From: GWF2-38-10 sp964527595
Lineage (GTDB): Bacteria; Babelota; Babeliae; Babelales; RVW-14
Direction of reading: 5' to 3'
DNA length: 64,000 bases
Assembly (NCBI GenBank): GCA_964527595.1
Contig: CAZGPI010000003.1
Coordinates: 35,955-99,954 of the forward strand
Shown: positions 16,198 to 26,100 of the stretch, in pieces
Numbering within the stretch: the stretch's first letter is position 1
Layout: each line of letters begins with the position of its first letter
Program-made: the position numbers and the translations under genes
The notes under the pieces: model-generated
The model's input: the letters and a program-made list of their open reading frames with translations, nothing else
The model's database searches: none
What the model was told of the DNA's origin: nothing

Positions 16198-19100
16198 TTA
16201 TTCGCTTATTTCTTCTATTACTTCGCTATTTTCTTGTTCTGGTTGGATTTCCTCTATTGCTTGATCTTCGACTGGTGCTTCTTCTGCTTCTGCCGTAGCT
16301 TCGGTCGCGACCGGTTCTACTTCGGCTTCTGGTTCCACAACTACTTCTGTCGCGGGTTCTTCTACAACTTCTGGCTCTACCGCTATATCAGCCTCGATTT
16401 CTGCTTCTATGGAAGCGAGTTCCATAGCGTCTGATGGTTTTTTGATTGAAATGCCAATTTTTGACCGTGCGGTAAGAACCTTTTTGCCAGATGTTTGAGC
16501 CATTTTCTCAAGATTAATAGCCGGAAGAATAGCCAGATTCTTAATAGTCGTTGCGGTATTCCAACAGCTTCCCATAATGTATCTAATTGAAGGTGTTGGG
16601 TATGGATCTTTCCATGAGATAAAGGTGTTTTTTCCCGGAGCTCCTGTCCCTGCCGATAGTTGCCCCTTATCGAGGTTAACCCAGTATTTTGTAAATTCTT
16701 GTGCCGGAAGCTTTGTGTCTGGTTTATCATCGGTTGATATTTCGACAACTGACTTGCCAAGGCATTCGGCGCGAATAACGTGTTTTGAATTTTGCCAGCA
16801 GCCAAGGCCGACTTCATACAGTTCTTCGCCGCTATTTCGGAGAGGAATGTCGTTTGTTCTGGCAAAGCAAATTAAAAGATCATTTTCGCCCATTGCTTCA
16901 AAGGTAACAAGGCCAGCGCCTTCTTGCGGAAGTTTGCCAAGCGTTATGTATTCACCAAAATAATTATTGAGATTAAATTCTTTTCCGGGAGTGGCAAGTG
17001 CATTATTGGCAGTTCGTCTAATATTGTTGATCCATGTTTTTCTGAGGATCGGAGCAGATGCATCCATGCCGGTAAGGAACGAGTTGTTGTATGCCAAAAA
17101 GAGTAGATCTACTAATTCCTGTTGTGCCGCTGGAACAGATTTTCCTGTGCTGTATAAGTTTTCGAGGTTGCGCCAAATTCTTTCGCGTATTTCTGCTTTG
17201 CGAATAGGATAATAGTTTTTGATAAGAAATAGCATGTTTTGGGCGCTTATTACAAGTGAAGAGACATTTTCTGGTGTTGCCTCTGTTTCTATTTTGCTCA
17301 ATTGTTCATTTATTAGGTCCTCTACCTTAAGCGTGTCTTCGTCGACTTGCCCCTCCTTTATTTGAGGAACCGATGGTTTATCAATAAATACGTAACTATC
17401 GTGACTTGCAAATGCAAAGTCGGCAGAACCCTTAAGGATTTTTGCTTGAAAATCAAGTTCATTGGCTTTGCTTTCTTGTTCCAATCCGCGGCGTTGGGCC
17501 TGTACCCCAATTTTTGCTGCATCTAGTTTTTTATCAGCGGCGATTCCTTTGTAGATTTGGCTAACCCCAGCGGCTGCAAGCGATATTCCTGTTGCAATAC
17601 CTTGGCCTATGATGCCAAGGGTTCCTACCGTTCCAGAAATTAGTCGAGCGCCGCCTTCTATTTGTTCACCGGTAGCGGCCATGCGTTCTGCTTCTGCTTC
17701 TTTTTCTTGTTTAGCAAAATCTCCTTCCTTAGCCACCGATTCTGCTACTTTACGCGTTAACTCTGATTGTGCTTCAGCTTTGACTAAAGCTTTTTGCACC
17801 TTTAGTTGAAGTGGATTGTTTGCTGGATCAAGCAATTCCATATTATATCCACCATCTGGGTTGATGGTGAAGTTGAATCTATAAAAAGCTCCTCGTTGTG
17901 GCGTTCCAGCAATGCGGTCTGGGCCTTGGTTGGTAATGCCGTTATATAAAGTTACCGCCGGGCCATCTTGATTAAATTGGTATTCAAAAGGCAAGAGAAG
18001 CGTCATGCCTCCCTTAAATGATTCTGCTGCTTTTGGTTGAGCATAATTTTCAGTTTTGCTGGCAACTTGAAGTGTAACGGCAGGGGCAATAATGAGATTT
18101 TGCACCGTTGCATTATTGAGTTCGAATTTGATGGCGTTAATGTTGTCTGCCGGTGTTATATCTTGGTACATAAGTAAAATGTTTTCACCCAAAGTTCCTT
18201 GTCCGATGAGAATTTGCCCATCATCATAGCTTATCCAAAATTGGTTAACGTCCGTTTCGGACAGTTTGCATGCTGGGTATTTTGCAGCCAAAATATTTGC
18301 GCAAGAGATAATCTCATATTTGCCACCGATTTGCGCATTTTTTTTAATAAAAATTCCCGCAGGTTCTGTTGCGCTAAAATTAATAAAGTACGCTTCTTTT
18401 GTAGGATCGTTATTGGTTTGCAGTGTTGCGGTAATTGAGTTTTTGCCTTTTGCTTGAAAGGTTAAAGAACCATGATTTGGAAATCTAAAAGGAATCGCTG
18501 TTGATGGAGCACTTGGAAACGTTTGATAATTACGGTTTGGTTTTTTTGCAACAATTGGTTCTGACAATTTAGGGTATACGCACGCAAATTCTTGGGTTTC
18601 GCTTCCTATTGCTAATCGTGTTGGTTCTGAAGTTGGATTAGGGTCGCGCCATGCCATAAATGGATTTTCTCCAATTTCTCCCATGCCGGCCAAAATGAGC
18701 CCATCATTATAAGATATCCAATATGGATTAGGTTCGCCGGCTAACATTTTTGCAAATCTACTTTGTTTTGCAGAACATTCAAAAACAGCAATATCTTGCG
18801 GTTCTTTTCCTTCAAAGTTTCTTTTGATAATAGATGCTTTTGTGTTTAGTGCGCCGCCAATAACAATATCGTACAAGAAGGTATCAGAAATTTGGTCGCC
18901 CAATTTTATATGAAGGCCCCCTTTGTCGCCCGGCATAGCAATTACACCAAATGAGGCATCGCCTGGAAAAGCTGATTCAAACCAAGCGCCACCGCGGCCC
19001 TTCATTGGAGGAATGGTAAATGGGACGCCTGGAACAAGTGGAGGTTTTTTATTTTTAGCTATGCCAAAAACAGTTGGCTTTTTTATAAGCGGCATTGCTT

Positions 19101-21174
19101 CAAAAGAAAATGCTCCGCCATTGCCAGGGATGCCTCCGCCCATGCCAATCTTAACAATTTCAAAGGCTATTTTAGCTTTTTCATTAACGGGGAACGGTTG
19201 GTCTGGGGGGGTTGCGCTAGGGATTACGGTTGATGCGCATTCAACATTAACCATTTTAAATTCTTGTTTTATTTGGTAACCATTGGCGACGGCAATATCA
19301 TCATAATGAGTGTTATTAAAGAGCGGGCCAACCCATTTATCGGTAGCATCATCCCATTTATAAACGTTGCCGGATTTTGCATCTGAAATTGCATAATTAC
19401 CACTTAGTCTGATGATTTTTGTGTTGCCTGGTCGCCCAATAGACTCCCAGCGTTTTTCTTCACTGTTATATTCCCAAATATCCCCATTTGTGTCGACCGC
19501 TCTTATTGTTCCATCGCCAAGTGCTGTAATGCTTTCCGCTTTTTTATCAAGAATTTTTCTAGTATCCCAGGATAGGCCATCATAGCGTGAGACTATTCCT
19601 TCTGTATTGAGTCCCCATACTTCAGTTTTGCTGACGATTGCAAGCTGACGCATGCCCTTGCTCATATCGGGGAGTTTTATAGGAATTAATTTACCTTGTT
19701 TGGAAAGTTCAAAAATTGTTTTTTCTTTGCTGATTAAAAAGACAAGATCGTCTTGGTTTGCTGTAACGCTATCAAAAAGGCCGCTAGTTTGATATTTTTC
19801 CCATGCAGGATTTCCTATTTTACTATATTTATACAAATTTCCATTAACATCAACGCCCCACGCTCGCGTTGCATCAATAACAGCTACTTGAGATATAATG
19901 GTACTAGTCTCTTGAGGCTTTTCATGGATATTGCTATAAAGCGCACTTTTGATTTTAACCTGGTCGTATCTATCAAATATACCATTAAGGAGCATTCCGC
20001 CTGGTCCGGTTGGACTCAACATCATGAAGTATGTTCTAATCTGTCCATCACCTTGGTTAACGCCCGCTGGAAATCCTTTTTCTTGTCTAATGAACTTTTG
20101 ATCGCCGACGCTTTTTATGGCGATTAAATCACCATATTGAACATTTTGTGCCAGATTTATTGCCCCACCTTGTTGGGTTGCAATGTATTTTTTATCAATA
20201 ATTTTCCTTTCGTTTTGTGCCAAAGGTCCAAGGTCGCTAGGATAAGCGTGAAGAACTAGGCCATCGCTAAAACGGATCCTGAAACTTGTACCGTACGTCA
20301 AATTTTGTCTACTATCGTTGCCATTTTCATCTGTTATGGTGACATACGCCATTTGCCTTCGGCCTGTGTCTTTTGATGTTAATATAACCTGTGCTTTTTC
20401 TGCTATGTGGCCGTTGAATCCAATGGTTCCGCTAAATGCAATCGAAACTTTGTCGCCAAATTTTATTGGTCGGGTACCATCCATATCAATTTTGACTTTC
20501 AGTACATCGTTATAATCGGACTTAATTCCCCAAACATCGTTGCTCATTATTTTTTCTTCTTTAATTTTAACCGATTTTTCTCCTTTAAATGGATAAAGGC
20601 AGCCGTTGGTTTTGCGGTTTTTTAACACAGCATTATCAATCGTTACATCTTCAGGAATTTCCCAATGGCAATCGTAGTTATCTTCGTCGGTAAACGTACT
20701 ATCTTTGGCATCAAAAACAACGTCTTTTGTTTCTTTATCAAAGCGCATAAATGCATTATTGGCATCGGGTGATGAAATACCAAGCCAATCATGGAGGTTT
20801 TTTGACATACGGCGAGCGATAATAAAGGTTGATGCTTTTTTCGAGTTAGTTGTGGTTGGATTCATGGTAAATCGGTTTGCTGAATCTTTGCTAACGGTAA
20901 AATATTTACCCTCTTTACCCAATTCTGGATCAAGTGATTTTATTCTGACAAAAGTTTGGTTTGGTAGGTCATCATGCCTTTTTTTTTCAAACAAAAGGCC
21001 GGCCGATTCTTCTGAATTGTTTTTCACTCTTCCCAAAAGTGCATAACCATGATCAGGGCCACTTTCAAGTTCATCTTTTAGTCGCTCGATATCAGATGAT
21101 TGATTTTGCGCTAAGCAGAAAATAAGAGAAAAGAATAGAACCATTTTACCGATTCGTTGGATTAGCTTTTTCAC
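16198..21174 (-). CDS. Giant secreted protein with tectonin-like and FAMeT-like repeats
   Basis: 1658 residues. A signal peptide is followed by a beta-rich N-terminal part (30-330) and a tectonin-like beta-propeller segment about 460-640, with repeats such as TEVWGLNTEGIVSRYDGLSW and GTIRAVDTNGDIWEYN. Then come three units resembling the farnesoic-acid O-methyltransferase domain (PF12248 type): YWISYNDGLILAGMGEIGEN (near 820), FWISYDDGQILIGQGTLGEN (near 983) and YWVNLDKGQLSAGTGAPGKN (near 1498). A coiled coil and a Gly/Ala-rich hydrophobic segment (1190-1225) lie between units two and three. The last 70 residues are Glu/Val-rich and acidic. Both domain types bind carbohydrate or membrane partners in eukaryotes; a surface or secreted adhesin is inferred. 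The start is GTG with AAGGAG. Confidence 0.72.
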   Translation of the reverse strand: MKKLIQRIGKMVLFFSLIFCLAQNQSSDIERLKDELESGPDHGYALLGRVKNNSEESAGLLFEKKRHDDLPNQTFVRIKSLDPELGKEGKYFTVSKDSANRFTMNPTTTNSKKASTFIIARRMSKNLHDWLGISSPDANNAFMRFDKETKDVVFDAKDSTFTDEDNYDCHWEIPEDVTIDNAVLKNRKTNGCLYPFKGEKSVKIKEEKIMSNDVWGIKSDYNDVLKVKIDMDGTRPIKFGDKVSIAFSGTIGFNGHIAEKAQVILTSKDTGRRQMAYVTITDENGNDSRQNLTYGTSFRIRFSDGLVLHAYPSDLGPLAQNERKIIDKKYIATQQGGAINLAQNVQYGDLIAIKSVGDQKFIRQEKGFPAGVNQGDGQIRTYFMMLSPTGPGGMLLNGIFDRYDQVKIKSALYSNIHEKPQETSTIISQVAVIDATRAWGVDVNGNLYKYSKIGNPAWEKYQTSGLFDSVTANQDDLVFLISKEKTIFELSKQGKLIPIKLPDMSKGMRQLAIVSKTEVWGLNTEGIVSRYDGLSWDTRKILDKKAESITALGDGTIRAVDTNGDIWEYNSEEKRWESIGRPGNTKIIRLSGNYAISDAKSGNVYKWDDATDKWVGPLFNNTHYDDIAVANGYQIKQEFKMVNVECASTVIPSATPPDQPFPVNEKAKIAFEIVKIGMGGGIPGNGGAFSFEAMPLIKKPTVFGIAKNKKPPLVPGVPFTIPPMKGRGGAWFESAFPGDASFGVIAMPGDKGGLHIKLGDQISDTFLYDIVIGGALNTKASIIKRNFEGKEPQDIAVFECSAKQSRFAKMLAGEPNPYWISYNDGLILAGMGEIGENPFMAWRDPNPTSEPTRLAIGSETQEFACVYPKLSEPIVAKKPNRNYQTFPSAPSTAIPFRFPNHGSLTFQAKGKNSITATLQTNNDPTKEAYFINFSATEPAGIFIKKNAQIGGKYEIISCANILAAKYPACKLSETDVNQFWISYDDGQILIGQGTLGENILLMYQDITPADNINAIKFELNNATVQNLIIAPAVTLQVASKTENYAQPKAAESFKGGMTLLLPFEYQFNQDGPAVTLYNGITNQGPDRIAGTPQRGAFYRFNFTINPDGGYNMELLDPANNPLQLKVQKALVKAEAQSELTRKVAESVAKEGDFAKQEKEAEAERMAATGEQIEGGARLISGTVGTLGIIGQGIATGISLAAAGVSQIYKGIAADKKLDAAKIGVQAQRRGLEQESKANELDFQAKILKGSADFAFASHDSYVFIDKPSVPQIKEGQVDEDTLKVEDLINEQLSKIETEATPENVSSLVISAQNMLFLIKNYYPIRKAEIRERIWRNLENLYSTGKSVPAAQQELVDLLFLAYNNSFLTGMDASAPILRKTWINNIRRTANNALATPGKEFNLNNYFGEYITLGKLPQEGAGLVTFEAMGENDLLICFARTNDIPLRNSGEELYEVGLGCWQNSKHVIRAECLGKSVVEISTDDKPDTKLPAQEFTKYWVNLDKGQLSAGTGAPGKNTFISWKDPYPTPSIRYIMGSCWNTATTIKNLAILPAINLEKMAQTSGKKVLTARSKIGISIKKPSDAMELASIEAEIEADIAVEPEVVEEPATEVVVEPEAEVEPVATEATAEAEEAPVEDQAIEEIQPEQENSEVIEEISE

Positions 21175-21265
21175 TTCGGCTCCTTTATAAAGAGGTTATT
21201 TTTTCACGGTTAAACCTCACTTTATATAAATGCCGAAGAGCGGTGCAAGGGAATTGAAAAAAAGA

Positions 21266-21295
21266 TGGATCCCGGCCTGGGGGCCGGGATCGACA
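21266..21295 (+). repeat. TGGAT...GACA dispersed palindrome, copy 2
   Basis: TGGATCCCGGCC...GGCCGGGATCGACA, between alaS and the giant secreted gene, just below the stop of alaS. The 3' end has ATCGACA instead of ATGACA. On the minus strand it is followed by TTTTTTTC, so here it may also work as the alaS terminator. Confidence 0.75.
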
Positions 21296-21308
21296 AAATT
21301 GGTATTAC

Positions 21309-23933
21309 TTATTTGCTTTTCAGCCAACCCAAAATAACTTCCTTCAAGCTTCCATTAAGGGTTCCGCTGCCTTGTATCATGACTGGTGAACCTCCGCCAC
21401 GAATTTCTGGGTTTGTTACCTTGATAGCGTCAAAACATACTTTTGCATTAACTTCTTTTTGGGCACTTTTGCAAACATATCCGAGGAATGAGCTAATACC
21501 GGTTGTTGTGTCTTTACTGACCACAAAATAAAACCCAGGGGCTGTTTTTTCAAGCTCTTGGCATAATGTTTTTAGATCGTCGTTGCCCATGTTTTCAAGT
21601 TCAAGATACAAAAACGGAACAGTGCCAATTGTTTCCATGTCTTTGGTCATTGATGCGCTATTTGCCTTGATGAGTTGTTTTTTGAGATTTTTGATTTCGG
21701 TAAGCGTTTCTTGATGCGATTGTTGTAGTTTCTTTACGGCGGCTAATACTTCTTCTGGCTTTGCCTTAAACTCTTCGCTGAGTTTTTTTACCGTTGTGTG
21801 TGTTTGTTGGAAAAGCCTTATGGCTTCAGGTCCGGTTACACCAGCGATACGACGAGTTCCGGTAGCAAGCGCTGTTTCGGCCACAATTTTAAAGCAACCA
21901 ATAATGCCGGTGCTTGAGGCATGGGTTCCCCCACACAATTCGACCGAGAATCCTGGTATTTGGATGACTCGTACACATTCTGGGTTGTATTTTTCACCAA
22001 AGAATGCCAAGGCTCCAACTTGTTTAGCCTTTTCAAGGGTTGTGGTAAATGTCTTTGTTGAAAGATTTTCTTGGATTTTTTGATTAACCAATTGCTCAAC
22101 CTGTTCTATTTGTTCCGGTGTGAGTGCCTGGTTATGGGTAAAGTCAAAACGAAGAGCGTTTTGCGTCACTTGTGAGCCGGCTTGCTTAACGCTTGGCCCA
22201 AGAATTTGGACGAGTGCCGCTTGCAATAAGTGTGCCGCTGTATGATTTTTGACGACATTTGTGCGTGCGTAATGGTCAACGACGCAATGGATGGGATCGC
22301 CAAGGTGAATATCGGTATTCAATAAACCATTGGTCGATTTTAAGGAGATTTTGATAGCAATTGATGGTGTTGCGGTACAACCCATTTTTTGCAATTCCAT
22401 AACTGGGTAGGTATGGCTTTTTATTGTTACCCAGCCGGTATCGCCAACTTGTCCGCCGCATTCAACATAAAAAGGACATTCTTTTGTGACTATCCAAGCG
22501 GTATTATCTTGTAAATTTGTTTGAATGAATTGGATGGTTGAATCGTTTTCGAGTTTATCGTAACCAACAAAGGAGGTTGCCATGGTATCGGGAATTGAGA
22601 GGGTTTCTTTGCCGACCGTTTGTTTTTTGCCCGATTGCTCTTGTTGTTTTTTCATTTCTTCTTCAAAGCCGGCCATATCGAAGGTCAGGTTGTTTTCTCG
22701 TGCAAGGACCATCGTTAATTCTGGCGGAAAGCCATAGGTGTCATAAAGTTTGAATACTTGTTCGCCGGTAAGCATCGTGCGGTTATTTTTTTTATTTTCT
22801 TCAAGATATTTTACAAAGATCCCTTGGCCTTGTTCTAGGTTGCAGGTAAATCGCTCGATTTCATTATCAAGAATTGAAAGGATGAGCTTTTTGCTGACTT
22901 CAAGTTCTGGATAAACCGGAGCCATGAAAGTAATAAATTCTTGGGCAAGTTTTGAGAAAAGGAATTGATCATCCGATAATTTTTGGGCAAAAAGGGCGGC
23001 GCGTCTGATGATTTTGCGCAAAACATAGCCGCGGCCATCGTTTGATGGGCTGCATCCGTCGGCAATCAAAAGGCTGCTTGAGCGGACATGGTCGGCAAGG
23101 ACACGGAAGGCCGCCTTAATGTTTTCGTTTCCTTGAGCATAACTTATGCCAGAAATTGACTCGGTTTTTTTTATGATATCGGTAAATAAATCGGTATCAA
23201 ATACTGTACTAACGCCTTGAATAACAGTACATAAACGTTCCAAGCCCATTCCGGTATCAACGCCCGTTTGCTTGAGCGGTTGTAATGAGCCATCTGCTTG
23301 GCGTTCATATTGCATAAATACGTTGTTCCATATTTCCATAAAGCGGTCGCAGTCACAACCTGGCGCGCAATTTGGCTGTTTGCATCCTTTTTCGATGCCG
23401 CGATCAATGTAGATTTCGGTGCAAGGGCCGCAGGGACCGGTATCGCCCATTTGCCAGAAGTTGTCTTTTTCACCCAATCTGGTTATGCGGTCGGCTGGAA
23501 TACCGACGTTTTTGTGCCAAATATCAAACGCTTCGTCGTCCGTTTTATAGATGGTTACGTATAATTTTTCGGCCGGGAGTTTCATTTCTTTGGTTAAAAA
23601 TTCCCAGGCAAAGGGGATGGCTTCTTTTTTGAAGTAGTCACCAAATGAGAAGTTGCCAAGCATTTCAAAAAAGGTGAGATGGCGTTCGGTAAAACCAACC
23701 TGTTCAAGGTCGTTGTGTTTTCCGCCGGCGCGGACACATTTTTGGCTTGTCGTTGCACGTGTATATGATCGCTTTTCTTTGCCCAAAAAAAGGTCTTTAA
23801 ATTGGTTCATGCCGGCATTGGCAAACAATAACGTAGGGTCTTCTGCCGGGATGAGTGATGAACTTGAGACGATGGTATGTCCATTTTTGGCAAAAAAATC
23901 TAAAAACTTTTGGCGAATTTGGAATGAATTCAT
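21309..23933 (-). CDS. alaS: Alanyl-tRNA synthetase
   Basis: About 874 residues, the normal length. The class II catalytic core opens with SFQIRQKFLDFFAKNGH and has ANAGMNQFKD, RATTSQKCVRAGGKHNDLEQVG and GMGLERL. The editing domain has HTAAHLL and CGGTHASSTG (metal ligands), and the C-Ala domain ends in KVCFDAIKVTNPEIRGGGSP. The ATG at 23933 is preceded by GAGGA; the frame extends 15 residues further without a ribosome site. It diverges from glyQS across a 180-base gap. Confidence 0.97.
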   Translation of the reverse strand: MNSFQIRQKFLDFFAKNGHTIVSSSSLIPAEDPTLLFANAGMNQFKDLFLGKEKRSYTRATTSQKCVRAGGKHNDLEQVGFTERHLTFFEMLGNFSFGDYFKKEAIPFAWEFLTKEMKLPAEKLYVTIYKTDDEAFDIWHKNVGIPADRITRLGEKDNFWQMGDTGPCGPCTEIYIDRGIEKGCKQPNCAPGCDCDRFMEIWNNVFMQYERQADGSLQPLKQTGVDTGMGLERLCTVIQGVSTVFDTDLFTDIIKKTESISGISYAQGNENIKAAFRVLADHVRSSSLLIADGCSPSNDGRGYVLRKIIRRAALFAQKLSDDQFLFSKLAQEFITFMAPVYPELEVSKKLILSILDNEIERFTCNLEQGQGIFVKYLEENKKNNRTMLTGEQVFKLYDTYGFPPELTMVLARENNLTFDMAGFEEEMKKQQEQSGKKQTVGKETLSIPDTMATSFVGYDKLENDSTIQFIQTNLQDNTAWIVTKECPFYVECGGQVGDTGWVTIKSHTYPVMELQKMGCTATPSIAIKISLKSTNGLLNTDIHLGDPIHCVVDHYARTNVVKNHTAAHLLQAALVQILGPSVKQAGSQVTQNALRFDFTHNQALTPEQIEQVEQLVNQKIQENLSTKTFTTTLEKAKQVGALAFFGEKYNPECVRVIQIPGFSVELCGGTHASSTGIIGCFKIVAETALATGTRRIAGVTGPEAIRLFQQTHTTVKKLSEEFKAKPEEVLAAVKKLQQSHQETLTEIKNLKKQLIKANSASMTKDMETIGTVPFLYLELENMGNDDLKTLCQELEKTAPGFYFVVSKDTTTGISSFLGYVCKSAQKEVNAKVCFDAIKVTNPEIRGGGSPVMIQGSGTLNGSLKEVILGWLKSK

Positions 23934-24115
23934 ATATTCCTCATTATTTACGGTATAAAACAACATAAAATATACCACTTTTGGTGGGTTGAGTAAAATT
24001 TGGCCATTTTTTTGCCGTTTTTCATAGGGGGTGGTTTTGCCTTGCCATAAAAACCAAATAACGTTAAATTGATAGGGAAAATAACGTAAACTGCTTTATG
24101 CAAGGATATATACCC

Positions 24116-25423
24116 ATGGCGTCAAGTGCTGTTACTTTAGAAAAAATTGTTGCTTTATGTAAACGCAGAGGATTTGTTTATCAATCCGCTGAAATTTACG
24201 ATGGCCTTAATGGTGTTTATGATTTTGGTCCGCTTGGCGCATTATTAAAACAAAACATTAAATCGGCGTGGACTTCTAGTATTACAAGTTTCCCCGAAGA
24301 AGTTTTATTGCTCGATGGTGCAATTTTGGGTGCATCTCAGGTTTGGAAAGCTTCGGGCCATCTTGATAACTTTAGTGATCCGATGGTTGATTGCTTGAAT
24401 TGCAAAAAACGCTTCCGTGCCGATGATATCGACCTTGAAAAGCCATGTGCTTCATGCGGTATCAAAAGTTGGACCGGCGTGCGTCAATTTCAGTTAATGT
24501 TTCAGACCAATCTTGGTGCCATGAGTGATGGTGCTAGTGTTGCTTATTTACGCCCTGAAACAGCACAATCAATCTTTGTTAATTTTAAAAATATTTTGAC
24601 TAGTAATCGAGTAAAAATTCCTTTTGGTGTTGCCCAAATTGGTAAAGCATTTAGAAACGAAATTACGCCAAAACAATTTTTATTCCGTATGCGTGAATTT
24701 GAGCAAATGGAAATGGAGTTTTTCTGTAAAGAAGATCAAGCAGCGAATTTTTTTGAAGTTTGGTGCCAACGACGCAAAGATTTTTTCGCGGCCCTTGGCT
24801 TAAACCCAGAAAAGATCCGTATGCGAGCTCATGCATCTGATGAACTTGCCCATTATTCAACCGCTTGTTTTGACGTTGAATATAATTTTCCTTTTGGGTG
24901 GAAAGAACTTGAAGGGATTGCCAACCGAGGTAATTTCGACCTTACTCAGCACTCAAAATCTTCCGGAAAAGAATTGGCCGTATTTGATGATGCCACAAAG
25001 ACAAGTTATACCCCCCATGTTGTTGAGTGCTCGGTCGGGGTTGATCGCCTATTCTTAACACTTCTTTTTGATGCATATAATGAAGACGAAGTTGAGGGTG
25101 AAGTTCGGACCGTATTAAAGTTTCATCCACGGATTGCCCCAATTACGGCCGCAGTATTGCCATTGACCAATAAGCTATCCGAGCAAGCTGAAAAATTATA
25201 TGTAGATATTAAGGCTCAAGGTTATCGTGTTCAATACGATTATTCAGGTTCTATTGGTAAGCGCTATCGTCGCCAGGATGAAATTGGAACACCCGTTTGC
25301 TTTACCTACGATTTTCAAACGCTTGAAGATAATACAGTAACGGCCCGTAATCGTGATACTTTAATCCAAGAGCGCATTGCGATTGATCGCATTGATGAAT
25401 ATCTGAAAAATTTATTGAAGTAA
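24116..25423 (+). CDS. glyQS: Glycyl-tRNA synthetase, dimeric type
   Basis: About 435 residues. This is the alpha-2 (archaeal/eukaryal and Gram-positive) type rather than the alpha-2-beta-2 type: GFVYQSAEIYDGLNGVYDFG at the N-terminus, LRPETAQSIFVNF (motif 2 region), FRNEITPKQFLFRMREFEQM, ECSVGVDRLFL (motif 3), and a C-terminal anticodon domain. A Cys pair (CLNCKKRF...CASCGIK, near 100-125) may bind zinc. The ATG at 24116 has AAGGA about ten bases upstream; another ATG six codons earlier lacks one. It is convergent with nothing and is followed by a terminator. Confidence 0.95.
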   Translation: MASSAVTLEKIVALCKRRGFVYQSAEIYDGLNGVYDFGPLGALLKQNIKSAWTSSITSFPEEVLLLDGAILGASQVWKASGHLDNFSDPMVDCLNCKKRFRADDIDLEKPCASCGIKSWTGVRQFQLMFQTNLGAMSDGASVAYLRPETAQSIFVNFKNILTSNRVKIPFGVAQIGKAFRNEITPKQFLFRMREFEQMEMEFFCKEDQAANFFEVWCQRRKDFFAALGLNPEKIRMRAHASDELAHYSTACFDVEYNFPFGWKELEGIANRGNFDLTQHSKSSGKELAVFDDATKTSYTPHVVECSVGVDRLFLTLLFDAYNEDEVEGEVRTVLKFHPRIAPITAAVLPLTNKLSEQAEKLYVDIKAQGYRVQYDYSGSIGKRYRRQDEIGTPVCFTYDFQTLEDNTVTARNRDTLIQERIAIDRIDEYLKNLLK

Positions 25424-25433
25424 CTAATTTGGT

Positions 25434-25463
25434 AAAAAGGCGCTTAAAAGGGCGCCTTTTTAA
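25434..25463 (+). terminator. Terminator after glyQS
   Basis: AAAAAGGCGC(TT) pairs with GGCGCCTTTTT, followed by a T-run. Confidence 0.85.
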
Positions 25464-25490
25464 TTATTAAATCTTTAACGGAGTAGGAAG

Positions 25491-26069
25491 ATGAAGTTTA
25501 TCAGGAAAATATATGATTGGATGGGAACTAAAGTTGATTCACCATATGCAATGTGGTGGTTATCGGTACTCTTTTTTATAGAGTCATCTTTTTTAGTTAT
25601 TCCCGTTGATCCATTACTTATTTTGTTTTGCGTAGAAAAACCTAAACGCTCAATGTTTTATGCATTTGTGGCAACGGTTGCCTCGGTCTTTGGCGGCCTA
25701 TTTGGCTATTTTATTGGTGCTTTTTTATGGAAGAGTGTTGGCGTTGCGCTCGTTACCTGGATAATATCTGAAGCGACATTTTACAATATGGTCGCTAAGT
25801 ATAAAATGTACCAGCATTGGGCAATTTTCCTTGCTGGTTTTATGCCATTGCCTTATAAGGCGGTAACGATTTCTGCTGGATATTGCCATTTACCAATTCT
25901 TCCTTTTATGTTTTATTCGATTCTTGCTCGCGGTGGGCGATTTTTCTTGGTTGCTGGCCTTATCCAATTATTGGGTGTTCGCGTGAAGGTTTTTATTGAT
26001 AAGTACTTTAATCAGCTTGTTATCGCGTTTGTTGTTATATTTGTTTTAAGTTGTATGGTTTTAAAATAA
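25491..26069 (+). CDS. VTT/DedA-like membrane protein (YqaA-type)
   Basis: 192 residues with five or six hydrophobic segments. The family core is FFIESSFLVIPVDPLL (re-entrant loop, residues 23-38), GGLFGYFIGAF, and the second re-entrant loop FMPLPYKAVTISAGYCHLPI. VTT proteins include DedA flippases and scramblases that recycle lipid carriers such as undecaprenyl phosphate; the YqaA branch is less studied. The start ATG follows GGAG. It is 31 bases before the aminotransferase gene and may be co-transcribed with it. Confidence 0.8.
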   Translation: MKFIRKIYDWMGTKVDSPYAMWWLSVLFFIESSFLVIPVDPLLILFCVEKPKRSMFYAFVATVASVFGGLFGYFIGAFLWKSVGVALVTWIISEATFYNMVAKYKMYQHWAIFLAGFMPLPYKAVTISAGYCHLPILPFMFYSILARGGRFFLVAGLIQLLGVRVKVFIDKYFNQLVIAFVVIFVLSCMVLK

Positions 26070-26100
26070 AAAATATTAAAAGTTTCGAGGAGTTTTTGCA

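Noticed and set aside
16168..21046. Plus-strand frames opposite the giant secreted gene
   Set aside because: Low-complexity Phe/Cys-rich or otherwise meaningless translations without ribosome sites.
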